From: Oasisia sp. SBJ-2009
Taxonomy: Eukaryota; Annelida; Polychaeta; Sabellida; Siboglinidae
Direction: 5' to 3'
NCBI GenBank assembly: GCA_964017155.1
Contig: OZ024860.1
Span: 50,369,863 to 50,433,862, forward strand
DNA: 64,000 nucleotides
Shown: positions 45,686 to 58,182 of the stretch, in pieces
Layout of the letters: each line of letters opens with the position of its first letter
How positions within the stretch are numbered: position 1 is the stretch's first letter
Translations under genes and position numbers: made by a program
Notes under the pieces: generated by a model
Databases searched by the model: none
What the model was told of the DNA's origin: nothing
Seen by the model: the letters and a program-made list of their open reading frames with translations, nothing else

Positions 45686-47705
45686 ACAGTGAACCCAGTT
45701 TTCGTTCCTTCATTGTTATGCGATCATTTTGACTGTGCTGTCCATACCTGGGAGAAAGGTGAAAACAAACTCTTCTCTGTACTGTCATCTACTGTTTGGG
45801 AATCACACACCTGTCAACATAAGCCCCACGATGCCCCAGGATGACACAACTAACTGTTGGCGACACATGCCTGGTGTCTGGTGACACAACGAAATTATAT
45901 ACTACAGTAAACAACGTTATCACACCTAATCGCAATATTCAACAATGACAATCGCAGCTTCAAGTATAGCGAACTTTGGCCGGTGTAGATTACCGTGAGG
46001 TCAACCACATGTGTTCAACTTGACTTGTAAATCAAAGGAATAGTCCACTCGACAGGTTTTTGGCAAAATGATGATTTTGGTTTCATCACATACTTTTTTA
46101 GCTCATGTATATAAATCTATGTCAGTATTTATGGTCTTGTGGATTGATGGTAAATTATTCATGGCGTCAACTAATAATTACTTTTTGTTATTCTAAGATA
46201 CAGAGAGAAGATATATATATATATATATATATACAAGCTGTATATATATATATATAATAAAATAATGTACAGACCATGTACATTATTAACAGAAGCACAC
46301 AGAAGGTATTATAATGGATAAAGATATCAATATTTATAGGAGATAATCCTATCTCCAGGAAATATAATGTATTGTTTTTCCTCAACATGTTTAAATTACA
46401 TTCTAAGTGAGAAGGAATTGTCGTCAGTCAAAATTACATGGATGGATTTTTTTTTATTTAACCCATAACATATCAATTAGTAGATTAAACAGAGACTGGG
46501 GGATTCCTTCAATGCATGACACACACCGAACAGCTTGTAAATTATTCTCTAGTTTCTGTGAGTGACAACCATAAGTACTTTTAGCCCCTTTGCTATGACC
46601 AAACACGCAGATTACTGATATCTGTGCCCTATAATTACTGGTGGTAATTATTTGGCTATTTTGTCAAACACAATCTGGTCCACTTGTGTTTCGACTGCAT
46701 GTCAGCAAGTGCATTTACGCGATAATAACGCACATATTTGCCACTTGGCCGGCCAACTGTTATCAGACAGCGACAGACCAAGGAACAGTCATTGTACTAC
46801 TGAAAATTTAATCTGCAACTTCCTGTTGAAAACATTCGAGTCTATTAAAACAGTAATTGAGGGAGTTACGTTAACCATGCCTTTTTAATTTGTTGACAAG
46901 TGATTATAGCTTTGGTCAATTAAATGCTGCAGCAGTGAAAGTGGAGAAATGTGTCATTATTATATTACCTTGACAATACAATGAGTGTGTTTACAAGGGT
47001 CAATGCCCCACATTGGCAATAAATTAGTCCACACTACCTTACATTTAGCAAAGAAAACAAATAAATGACTTAAGCCCCTTTCAACGTGAGTTATTCCATT
47101 TTTTGCAATGGAATTTACTGGTCAGTGTACTTATTGTCTCTTTGTAATTCGGTTTTGTTTAGTGACAAGCTTAAGTTTACCCTCCTATGGAGCCCCTAAT
47201 ATGAAATTTGTGCTATTTCTTTTATCCCTATAATTTTCTTTTCACCCATCAACATTCACACAAACAATTATCCTTAATCCCCAAAGGCAAAGTTTGGCTG
47301 TATACAAACAAAAATGAAATGTTTAGAAGAGATAAAAGCCCGGGCTTGACTAGTCAGATCTCATATCACATGCATTTCTCTCGGGTGTAGAGCGTATCTG
47401 AATAAATGACACAGAGCATCTGGGAAACATCACCGCTACAAATGATATTGTCAGATAGTCACACAATAAATTCCTGCACGGAGGAACACAGAGAAACTGT
47501 TCAAAATAACAATGGTCTGTCAGCGTAACGAGGCAGAAGTGTTTTATGACCTTACTGAAAGGTGACCTTACTGAAAGGTGTGTCGTCATCCAACTATGGT
47601 TTATGCAATAAACTGCTAACAGTGAAAGTATCAAAATTTAATATTGTTTAATTTAATACTTTCAAGATATTTTTTGTTTTTGTTCAAACTGTTACATTTG
47701 TTACT
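45686..47705. other. No gene seen
   Basis: Includes a (TA)n run at 46210-46255 broken by a palindromic CAAGCTGTATAT. Otherwise AT-rich unique DNA. Confidence 0.5.
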
Positions 47706-48050
47706 TATGACACCTGTCAACTAGGTAACACCTGTCGACTAGGTAACACCTGTCGACTAGTTACACCTGTCAACTAGGTACACCTGTCAACTAGGTAACA
47801 CCAGTCAACTAGGTAACACCTGACAACTAGGTACACCTGTCAACTAGGTATACCTGTCAACTAGGTAACACCTGTCAACTAGGTAAAACCTGTCAACTAG
47901 GTAACATCTGTCAGCTAGGTAAAATCTGTCAACTAGGTAACATCTGTCAACTAGGTACCACCTGTCAACTAGGTAAAACCTGTCAACTAGGTAACATCTG
48001 TCAACAAGGTAACACCTGTCAACTAATTAACACCAGTTAACTAGGTACAC
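47706..48050. repeat. 18-bp minisatellite, about 19 copies
   Basis: Unit CACCTGTCAACTAGGTAA with frequent changes (aaacc, acatc) and one-base length variants, so it is older or less homogenised than the 42- and 22-bp arrays. Confidence 0.93.
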
Positions 48051-48239
48051 TGTAATCATATCGGGCTGAAACTGAACAAACAGTAGCTTTTGTGGAAAGC
48101 CGTGGGAGTCTTGTACATTTAAACCTTTGTTTGTATGTTGCAAAGAGTAGTACTACGTTATATCTTATCTCGCTGTGAATACGGATACGTAAAGATATGT
48201 CTCACAGTATCTAGAACAACTGATCTAATTACAACACAC

Positions 48240-48309
48240 CGGTATGTAAACAAAGGTAAACATGGTATGTAAACAAAGGTAAACATGGTATGTAAACAAA
48301 GGTAAACAT
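48240..48309. repeat. 23-bp repeat, three copies, rich in forkhead-type sites
   Basis: Unit GGTATGTAAACAAAGGTAAA plus CAT, nearly identical three times. Each has TGTAAACA and GGTAAACA, both matching the forkhead core (A/G)TAAA(C/T)A. Confidence 0.85.
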
Positions 48310-49620
48310 CGGTCAAGCTGATAAATAGAAGATGTTTGTGAAAGGGTCATTGATCCTGTGAGATCCCACACTCTATATACAATATATTACAATTCCATCA
48401 GCACAGTGGCAGCTACATTAACTGTATCACAAGCACTTGTAGACCCAGCAAAAAATATATAAATATATATAGATATATCAATAAAACATTATTTTAATAT
48501 TATTTTAATAGAGCTCTCCGACTGAAAACACACCGTCGCCGCTCTATCGGAAACAAAAGTGCGTGTGTAACTTTGCCTCAAAACTGTCAGACATATACAT
48601 GAGCACTTGAGCGATCGGTGACAAAAAACAACAATGAAATGTGACAGCAATTAGGTGCAGGGTGGCTGACATTACCCAGGTGTGTATCTACCCCTGGAGA
48701 GGGGTATTGTCTCCTGCCCCATCCATCAAGTCCAACAAACACCATCCATCATTCTCACATGTTCCAGGTTCTAATTGGGGCATATACACTGGGAGGGAGG
48801 GGCAATTCACACAGTCGCTGTGTTAGATTCCTCGCCTATAAAACATCATTTAATACTGTTCCTGCAAAGTTATGTGCATCTGCACTTTCTTATATGTTTC
48901 CGCCTGGGTGGGTAAGCCGTGTCCTCGGCCGAGAACAGGAGGCGAAAAATGGAAATCTACATTAAAGGTCATAGTTCAACGCGTTCACCGCCTGTTTCTA
49001 TTCACAGTAAGTGTAAATCAACATTCTCATGTTTTATCAATATGTGAACTTTTATGAATTTCATAAATATCACATCTTTTTACAACATTTATCCTATTAT
49101 TTCCACTTTGGTTTCTTAATTGAACAAAGTTATAGCACCTTGAACAAACGTACACATGTTGAATGCAGTATAATAAGTAATGTATTACGTCAGTGAATAA
49201 TAACTTATATGTTAAGTATCTAGAGGAAACTTGGCTGTGAAGTCACACACCTAGGTAGAATTTGCTCTGTCGAGGAAATGGGCTGTTAGACCACAGAAAA
49301 GTGTCACCTGAATTATAACATGACGGGTGAGTCATTCAGAACTTCCCAGAGCTTCAAAAATAGCAGCATAGAATTAGAACGTAAATACGATATTTCCTTA
49401 CACAGTCAACATGCGGAATAGAGCAAACGTTTCAATGCCCACATTGTGAGCATTATTGCTGGCTATTTTTACCATTTCCTTGTGCATGCGAAACGTCAGG
49501 TGTTTACAAAGATATTCAGAAAAACTCAGTCAAGTGATTTCTCAATTTCTGGTGTAAACTCCTGACAGTCATTTGTATGAAGAGTCAATGTAGAGTTGTG
49601 TGTGGGAGTTGATGTGAAAC
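48310..49620. other. No gene seen
   Basis: Unique DNA; short overlapping frames at 48641-49057 lack motifs and splice support. Confidence 0.5.
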
Positions 49621-49624
49621 AGAT

Positions 49625-50825
49625 GATTAGGATTGGGAATGGAGAGCTAACAGATGACTGTGAGTGGGAACGGAGAGTTAACAGATTACTAGAAGTGGGA
49701 ACGGAGAGTTAACAGATTACTAGAAGTGGGAATGGAGAGTTAACAGATGACTAGAAGTGGGAATGGAGAGTTAACGGATGACTGTGAGTGGGAACGGAGA
49801 GTTAACAGATGACTGTGAGTGGGAATGGAGAGTTAACAGATGACTGTGAGTGGGAACGGAGAGTTAACAGATGACTGTAAGTGGGAATGGAGAGTTAACA
49901 GATTACTAGGAGTGGGAACAGTGAGGTAACAGATGATTGGGAGTGGGAATGGAGAGTTAACAGATAACTAGAAGTAGGAATGGAGAGTTAACAGATGACA
50001 GAGGGTGGGAATGGAGAGTTAACAGATGACTGTGAGTGGGAAGGGAGAGTTAACAGATGACTGTTAATGGGAATGGAGAGTTAACAGATGACTGTTAATG
50101 GGAAGGGAGAGATAACAGATGACTGTTAATGGGAATGGAGAGTTAACAGATGACTGTTAATGGGAATGGAGAGTTAACAGATGACTGTTAATGGGAAGGG
50201 AGAGTTAACAGATGACTGTTAATGGGAAGGGAGAGATAACAGATGACTGTTAATGGGAATGGAGAGTTAACAGATGACTGTTAATGGGAAGGGAGAGTTA
50301 ACAGATGACTGTTAATGGGAAGGGAGAGTTAACAGATGACTGTTAATGGGAATGGAGAGTTAACAGATGACTGTTAATGGGAAGGGAGAGATAACAGATG
50401 ACTGTTAATGGGAATGGAGAGTTAACAGATGACTGTTAATGGGAAGGGAGAGTTAACAGATGACTGTTAATGGGAATGGAGAGTTAACAGATGACTGTTA
50501 ATGGGAAGGGAGAGTTAACAGATGACTGTTAATGGGAATGGAGAGTTAACAGATGACTGTTAATGGGAAGGGAGAGTTAACAGATGACTGTTAATGGGAA
50601 TGGAGAGTTAACAGATGACTGTTAATGGGAAGGGAGAGTTAACAGATGACTGTTAATGGGAATGGAGAGTTAACAGATGACTGTTAATGGGAATGGAGAG
50701 TTAACAGATGAATGTTAATGGGAAGGGAGAGTTAACAGATGACTGTTAATGGGAAGGGAGAGTTAACAGATGACTGTTACTGAGAAGGGAGAGTTAACAG
50801 ATGACTGTTACTGAGAAGGGAGATA
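49625..50825. repeat. 31-bp minisatellite, about 39 copies
   Basis: Unit: GAGAGTTAACAGATGACTGT then TAATGGGAATG (or AAGG). The first 14 or so units vary (gagtgggaacgga, tagaagtgggaat), the last 25 are nearly uniform with A/T-only alternation (ggaAtgg/ggaAggg), showing recent expansion at one end. Confidence 0.97.
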
Positions 50826-51983
50826 AAACTCATAAAAGTTTTACAATATTTACACTTGACTTAAATCAATTATTGCCTCACAATCCCTCACAATCAAAGA
50901 AAGAAAGAAATATCTCATCCAGCCTTCACAGTTCAGTAGACGGGTTACAATGTTCCCGCCAGGTAAGCATGTAGAATGCAGAATGTTTAAAGTCCATCTT
51001 TTACCCTAACTCAGCACTGAAAAACTTTCACAAAGACACGAGACAATTCTCACAAGTCACGAATCTGAACGAGCTGTCCCCATTGTGTTGACAGGGTGTG
51101 ACCCAGGGCAGGGTGTCTGGATACACACATGAGCACGCAAACGATATGTTACTGCACGCCATCGAGATTCCACGAGGCATCACCAAGTAAAATTTGGAAA
51201 GAAAAAATGGTCACCTGACGTGCTGAAAATAATAAATGTAGGCCAACAAAAACATCGTCACAGCAGCTTCACACGAAGACAGGTTGTTTATGTTTTCAAG
51301 GTCAGCACTACTCTGTATATGGGTCAAAGAATATATGACAACTGGACAAAACGGTGTTGCCAAAATTAAACTTTTTAACGCAATAAATGTATGTCATAAT
51401 AATGTACTGTAAATATTCCCATCTTATTTTCATTGGTTATTTTTGTTTCTAAAATGTCAACATAATTTTGATGTTGGGGATGAGTCATACTGGGCTACTG
51501 CTTCATCAATGTAAAATTTAATACAGGAAAGACCCGTTAACTTTACATTTACTAATACGTCAGACAAAATTCACTTCAATAACATAAAATGTAAAAATGT
51601 CAAGCAAAGTTATTTTAGAGTACACACCCACAGTAAACTTGCAATGCGGCGAGCACGTTTATGACAAAATAATTATAACATCTGGCGAACGAGTTAAAAC
51701 GGCACAAAGCATCAAGCTGCTGAGGCATAAATAGACTGTGGGATAATGTGCAGCCAGTGTAAAGGCGACGGGCAATTTCTGTCTCGATCCTACCTGCAAT
51801 GGGCCGGCAGTCTCAAAGGCAGAGCCATTTCGGTTTTCTGAATGGAACCGAGTGAATGATGCCAACAATGGCGATGGTTCAATTTGGGCTCCAGGCTACG
51901 TTCACACAGAGCTTAAATGTTACTTTGGAGAGGAAGTCTTAAAGGACACCATTATGGTCATACCACAGCGACAACGTCTGATG
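50826..51983. other. No gene seen
   Basis: Unique-looking DNA without supported coding sequence. Confidence 0.5.
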
Positions 51984-52444
51984 TAAGCCGACAGCTGGGT
52001 CATTATTTGGGTCTGTTTGACTGTATAAAAGAGCATGTTCTTGGAGCGTTCTGTCACAAGTAAAATCGCGGTACTTTACTTTTTACGTCGTTGTAATGAT
52101 AACAATAATGATGTCTTATATAGCGCCAGTCTCTGCCACAGAGGCGCACTTGACACTTGTATAGGATTTGAGCACTGACGATTCTAAAATAAATAGTCAT
52201 AGTACGAATTATAAAAACACAACTGACAGCATAAGCTGACAGCTGGATCATTATTTGGGTCTGTGTCACTGTATAAAAGAGCATGTTCTTGGAGAGTTCT
52301 GTCACAAGTAAAATTGATAACGATAACAATAATGATGTCTTATATAGCGCCAGTATATGTTGTAGAGGCGCACTTGACACTTGTATAGGATTTGAGCATT
52401 GACCATTCTAAAATAAATAGTCATAGTACGAATTACAAAAACAC
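51984..52444 (+). repeat. Tandem duplication of about 213-237 bases
   Basis: Copy 1 (51984-52220) and copy 2 (52232-52444) both run from TAAGC(C/T)GACAGCTGG through CTGTATAAAAGAGCATG and the TATAGCGCC stem-loop element to AAAAACAC. Copy 1 has about 20 extra bases before the element. Each copy has a TATA-like TATAAAAG. The stem-loop element (52098-52160, 52321-52385) was present before the duplication. Confidence 0.9.
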
Positions 52445-53044
52445 TACCAGTAGTCTAAGATAGAATATTTAAGAACATTATGGCCACCTGCCTGCAACTT
52501 ACAAACTGAATATTTTCTTTACGATCTGAACATCTTATCGCTGCAGTGCCTTAACCACAAACAATGCTCTAGGGAGATTTGAATGCAAGTTCTCGAATCA
52601 ATGTTTCTAAAAGTAGAATAACAACACGCTATACAGACTTCTCATCGCGCTATACAGACTTCTCATCGCGGCCAATGGCAGACCACAATGATAAACACCT
52701 CACTAAGTCACAGGGCAGGCAAAAACGTTGAGGACAGTGACATCTGTCAGCGTGACAACCAGCCAGCGTGTCACCAAGACGTACATTCCCAGAGAGTCAC
52801 ACCCTGACACAGAGACAACTGACCACATGAATCACCCCTAACGAGGCAGCCACAACCCTGATGTCAGCGCCCTTACCCCATTACCCAGCACGCACTGGGG
52901 TTGGCATGCAGGGTTTTGTGAGTTATCTAATATGTCCCGGACACAGCAAACAGTAAATGTAGAAGTTTACGACTGGCAAATGTTAAGAAGAATGTGTAAG
53001 TTTGAAGTTCACCCCACACCTGTTTTTACACAGCTACTTTAAAT
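52445..53044. other. No gene seen
   Basis: Has a two-copy 21-base repeat (ctatacagacttctcatcgc) at about 52631-52671; otherwise plain. Confidence 0.5.
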
Positions 53045-53140
53045 GCCGTGTAGGGTGAGGTTGGGGGGTTGACTTGGGGGGTTGGGGGTGGAGGGTAGGG
53101 TGGTGTTGGGGGGGGGGGGTGGGGGTGGGGTGGGGGCTAC
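53045..53140 (+). repeat. G-rich tract with quadruplex potential
   Basis: More than ten runs of three or more G, including a run of about eleven, with short T/A/GA loops. The GGG(N1-7) pattern is met many times over on the plus strand. Confidence 0.85.
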
Positions 53141-54205
53141 CCACTAATCACATACTGATGATGAGAACAGGGTGTGCTGTGTCATTGCGTATGTAAATCA
53201 GAAAGTCATTTGGCAAGAATTTATCTGCCCCGGAAGAGACATTATCGGTGGCCATCGCACACAATGGTGTGAAATCCTAATTAGAAGCCTCACCATGAAT
53301 CTGGACACTGGTGCTTGAAACGGGATAATGGCCGCCTACTCATGCATAGCTGGTCAGTCATTTCAAGGGGACATTCCACGGGTCAAGCTCCGGACAGTGA
53401 CCACTCCCACCAGAAATGTCTATCTGTGGGAGGCGGTCTGAATGCAGTGACCACTGGTCATTCAGCAGGGTAGGGCGGGGTGTTTTGGTCATTGTTCGAT
53501 AAATACATGCATCAGTGAAACTTGAGTAACTGCCCATATCCAAGTGTTCGGACATATTTCCAGGGGGGGGTCGTAATACAGGTCTGGACGGTGATGGATT
53601 GGATGACCAATAATTAACTGTACAAATATTCTGATTTATTAAATATCAACCGTTTAGTAATTCAGTCTACGTGTCTACAGGTGACAGCACGATGAGTTGA
53701 CAGGTGTCTATGTCACAAGCAGGACAGCACTGGTAACTTGCAGAAGCCGCTAAGACATTTACTTTGACCGAATAAGTATAATACAATCAGCATATACAAT
53801 TCATGAAAATAAATGGTCATGGAAACATTGCTCCATTAAGGCACTGAGCAGTACATTGCTAACAGGGGAGCCACCTCAGTTTTAATCAAATAGTTAAATA
53901 ATAAAAAATTATAATACATAGTTTGATATTAAGAATGTAACTGCAAACAATAACACTCTTATTATTGTGATATAATTATATATTCTTGAAAGTTTATAAT
54001 TAAATTCATAATTACATAATCAAGTTTGTAATTAAGCAAATATAAGGGTAAACGTGATAAGTATTGTACTTCTTTTACCCTTTTGTCAACAAATGGTATT
54101 GTATGCACTGTCTGTATAATGTAGTAATTGTTGTTGTTGAAAATAAATTTCAATTCAATTCAATTCAATATACATAACATGTATGTGTATTATAATGAAT
54201 TATAT
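53141..54205. other. No gene seen
   Basis: Ordinary DNA, AT-rich towards the end (with caattcaattcaattcaata at about 54150). Confidence 0.5.
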
Positions 54206-54418
54206 ATGTACGTATGTATGTATGTATGTATGTATGTATGTATGTATGTATGTATGTATGTATGTATGTATGTATGTATGTATGTATGTACGTATGTACG
54301 TATGTACGTATGTACGTATGTACGTATGTACGTATGTACGTATGTACGTATGTACGTATGTACGTATGTACGTATGTACGTATGTACGTATGTACGTATG
54401 TACGTATGTATGTATATA
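54206..54418. repeat. (TATG)n passing into (TACGTATG)n
   Basis: About 20 TATG units to 54290, then about 15 units of an eight-base TACGTATG doublet. The second part has one CpG every eight bases. All six frames are open in it; these are artefacts. Confidence 0.97.
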
Positions 54419-54892
54419 AGCCCATCCATGTACAGTGTACATACACAGTTAGTAGTGCTCAGCCAGATGACTTCAACCACCAGTCAGCCACTGCTGGTTA
54501 CTGAAGCTGTCACACACAATCATTTCTAACACCACCAGCTATTGTGCTGACCACAAAACATATCCAACAAGTTCTACGCTACATCCTCATATTTTTCCCA
54601 AGTTACTGCACAATCGTACTTTTTCTCATCTCCATTTCACGCGGTGAGCAAACGAAAGTTATCCGTTGACACATTTGATCGCAAGACAACATTTGCCAAG
54701 CAGATGTCGGAGAAAACCTCACCAGTGAGGGTAGGGTGTGAATGGAGCAGGAATCTAGGTCACGTTTTCTTGAAAAACCGCTGCAAAGCACAGGCCCATT
54801 CATAAACTGTCGCATAAAGCCTCGCTGTTTATCGACTACATCAAGGCGGCTAAACAGCACGGTCTACGAGTGACTGAATGGGCACTGCTTAT
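54419..54892. other. No gene seen
   Basis: A minus-strand frame at 54603-54860 has no recognisable motif. Confidence 0.45.
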
Positions 54893-55008
54893 ATGTGGTC
54901 CATGTACAGGGACCACGTGTACATGGACCATGTGTACATGGACCATGTGTACAGGGACCCCAATGTACAAGGACCACAATGTACATGGACCACATGTACA
55001 TGTACTTC
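54893..55008. repeat. 15-16-bp degenerate repeat, about seven copies
   Basis: Unit GTGTACATGGACCAT with AGGGACC variants; self-complementary (ATGGACCAT/ATGTGTACAT). Confidence 0.85.
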
Positions 55009-55800
55009 CAGCGTAAACATGACAATGAGCATTGTAAAGAGACAAGAGACTGTGACTTGTTCTAAGCCACTAGGGATGACATCCTGGACAAGTTGTCAAC
55101 ACAATTACACAGCTCCCTGTCCTTTGTGACAACACAGCATTGTGAATTAAAAGTTTTTCCTGAACTACTACTAAGCCACTGCGTACACATACACCCTACA
55201 AACTCCTGAACTATAGTGATATAAGCGGCCCTGTCACTACTGGTATTTTACTACAATGAAGCTTAGTCCAGTTCTTAATCGAATTGATAATACTTGAGTG
55301 CTTTTTGCAATAGCACAAAGTGCACGTAACACACTTGTTTGGCTGCTAAAAAAGAAGATAAACCTTTCTGTGTCTGCCACCTGAGCTGGCGATTAAGTTC
55401 GTTTGATCTGGTGTTATATATAACTGGCTAATCTGTCTTATTTTACGAAAGAACAGTAAAGAACTTCTGATGCTCTCTGATAAAGCTGGCTCAAATAGTG
55501 AAACGTTTGGTAAGCGTTGACATAAGCATGTCTGGTCTTTTTTATATACATTTGGTGACATCAGCATTAGACTTAATGCAACTTATAAATACTGATTTAC
55601 TTCAAAGCTGTGTACCCTGGGGGTACTGACGTACAACACCGGAGTTTGTGGTAACGGCGGTGTCACATGAAACTATGTCCCCTACAGAACTTGTCTAGGG
55701 AACTAGGCTTGTGCGCCAAAGTGCAACACATAATAAATAAATAAATAAAACAAAACGGGGGGGAGTATGAATGCAGCAACTTTACAAAATCAGCTGATAA
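55009..55800. other. No gene seen
   Basis: Unique-looking DNA. Confidence 0.5.
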
Positions 55801-56010
55801 CTACTCTGTGTGTATGTATGTGTGCGGGCATGCGTGTGTGCATGCGTGTGTATGCAAGAATGTGTTCATGAATGTGTTCATGCTTATGAATGTGTTCATG
55901 CTTACATGCATCCATGGTGCATGTATCCATGGTACATGTATCCATGGTGCATGTATCCATGGTGCATGTATCCATGGTGCATGTATCCATGGTGCATGTA
56001 TCCATGATGC
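55801..56010. repeat. GT-rich DNA then 15-bp minisatellite, about eight copies
   Basis: 55908-56010 is (GCATGTATCCATGGT)n; before it lie GTGTGCATGCGTGTG and a gaatgtgttcatgctta duplication. CCATGG is palindromic. Confidence 0.92.
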
Positions 56011-57240
56011 ATGTACAAGTGCCCAGTATACAATGCCATGTCTGCATGACTTAATCAACCCCAGCAGCTGTGACTTGACCAGTGAGTGGTTCTTGCCTGC
56101 CCAGTGCCACTCAAGGCCTGAGTATCTCCCAGTCACAGTCACAGTCACTGACTGACTACATTACTTCTGGCTAAATACTTCCTCTGCCACTTGGCTCTGT
56201 GCCAACTCCTGGTGTTGATAATACTCATCCTGACAGTGTCTTGTGTTTGAGTCACCCCCACCTCCACCCCACCCCACGGGCCCATACACTCCATCCCACC
56301 CCACCTACTCACCCCCTTCCACCCTCTACCTGCCACCCCCACCCTCTACCTCACACCTCACTGTCCTCCTGGCCATGTTTCAAGTCAGACAATCTGTTCC
56401 AAATTTGTTTTGTAATATACTAATTACTACAATGCTCATCTTAGACTAACTTATAAGTTGAAGGTAAACTGCCCACCAATCTGTATTCGGCACTGAAGAA
56501 ATACCAGACTAGTATAGTATTATTATTTATTAACAAATGTGTAACTACAAAGAAATAGTAGGCCAAAGAACACTGCAATATTTCAAATTGGTCAGCCGGA
56601 ACAATTTAAGGTCACGACACCCTATATTAATCAAACTTCTTTCAGTCACTCCACTGTGGGTGTAGATTAGTGTTTACAAAACACAAACACTTGTGTCAAT
56701 CAACACCAACAATGCAGTGGCTGACTTTCACTGTACAGCCACAATCAATCATTTCCAACCACTAAGTAGGTTGGAGATTCGGTGGCTTTGTGGCTGACGT
56801 GCAGAAATACCTAGAAAGCACATCAACATCGTGGGGGAGGTAGATAGGGCCCACGGTAAACACTTGTCGACATTAATCTCACCGGGGGAATACCAAACTT
56901 GCGAACATCACATTCCTCTGCACGAGGTCAAACGAACAGTTGTCCTCGACCAGGTAAATGATTCGATATAATCCGGTAAATCAAAACGGTAAACAGACAT
57001 AAACTTCTGCGTACAATGTATCAGTCAACAGCGGCTCTTTCACTACTGAAGTCGACATGCGCATTCAGGAAAGATGGGCCAATGATTAAGATTTATCAGT
57101 GGCCATCTGAGTCATGTTTAGACTGGTCATCTGGTTAATGTGAGGGCAGTGACCACCCTGGGACCGATGGCAGTGACCAGAAGATTTGTATTGTTTTCAA
57201 CCTGTCTTGTTTTATCTACTGACCATTTGAATCGGACACA
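56011..57240. other. No gene seen
   Basis: Has a C-rich stretch (56250-56350); no coding support. Confidence 0.5.
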
Positions 57241-57243
57241 CAC

Positions 57244-57282
<39 letters not shown>

Positions 57283-57310
57283 ACATATATATATATATAT
57301 ATATATATCT
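57241..57310. repeat. (TA)n microsatellite
   Basis: Two TA runs separated by CTACATA. Confidence 0.95.
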
Positions 57311-57469
57311 ACCATTTAACTTCTATAAAACATAATTATATAAACAAAGTACTAACGACATAGGATAAATGTGAAACACAAGAAATGTTCTTTTTACTTA
57401 AACTTTTGACCAATCTACATTATAATACATGAATTCATGTGCACACACCTGCATTGCCACAAGTACATG

Positions 57470-57515
57470 TTCACACACACACACACGCACGCACGCACGC
57501 ACACACACACACACC
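57470..57515. repeat. (CA)n/(CGCA)n microsatellite
   Basis: CA units flank four GCAC units. Confidence 0.95.
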
Positions 57516-58005
57516 ATAGGTAAGTTAAGTTCAGGTGAACAAACGGCCCAAGTTACAAAACTGTAACATGTGTACACAAACATATGTTCTCTTAATTGGT
57601 ACCCCGCTGTGTAAATACTGACATTTACCCCGCCCCACTTTTAAGCATATAAATATATACAATTATATCCAACTAATAAGCGTGTGTACGTATAATCATC
57701 GAGTTCTTGCCCCTGAATGTCCGGTGCACGACCACAGCACCATGTCGACATTGTTCATGTCCGCAATACACCGACCACTTAATTAAAACATTTCGCTTGT
57801 AAGTATCACTTTAAGGCCCAAGCAGTGACAATGAGGGTGCTCCCAGCCAGTGTGGACAGCATCAACTGAACTGGACATATCAGGTTATAGCAATACTGGA
57901 GTCAACAGGACCAGTCGACCTAAACAGTGACAACTTCAGCGGCTCCGGTGTCACTGGTGTGTAAATAACAAACAGAGTTAAGTCACTGGAAAAACTACAA
58001 ACACA
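57516..58005. other. No gene seen
   Basis: Nothing supportable. Confidence 0.5.
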
Positions 58006-58182
58006 TACATGGACACTCACTCACACACTCACACACAGACACAAACATACACATATAGACACAGACACTCAGACACAAACATACATACACTCACATATAC
58101 ACTCACACATACACCCAAATATACACACATACACACACAGACCCAAACACACATAAACACGCACACAAACACACACTTGGAA
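58006..58182. repeat. CA-rich compound repeat (ACAC, ACATAC, ACAGAC)
   Basis: Interrupted CA units for about 175 bases with ACAAACATACAC motifs. Confidence 0.92.

Noticed and set aside
54603..54860. 85-residue minus-strand ORF as the missing first exon
   Set aside because: No similarity to ARHGAP6 N-termini and no donor that would give phase 0 convincingly.
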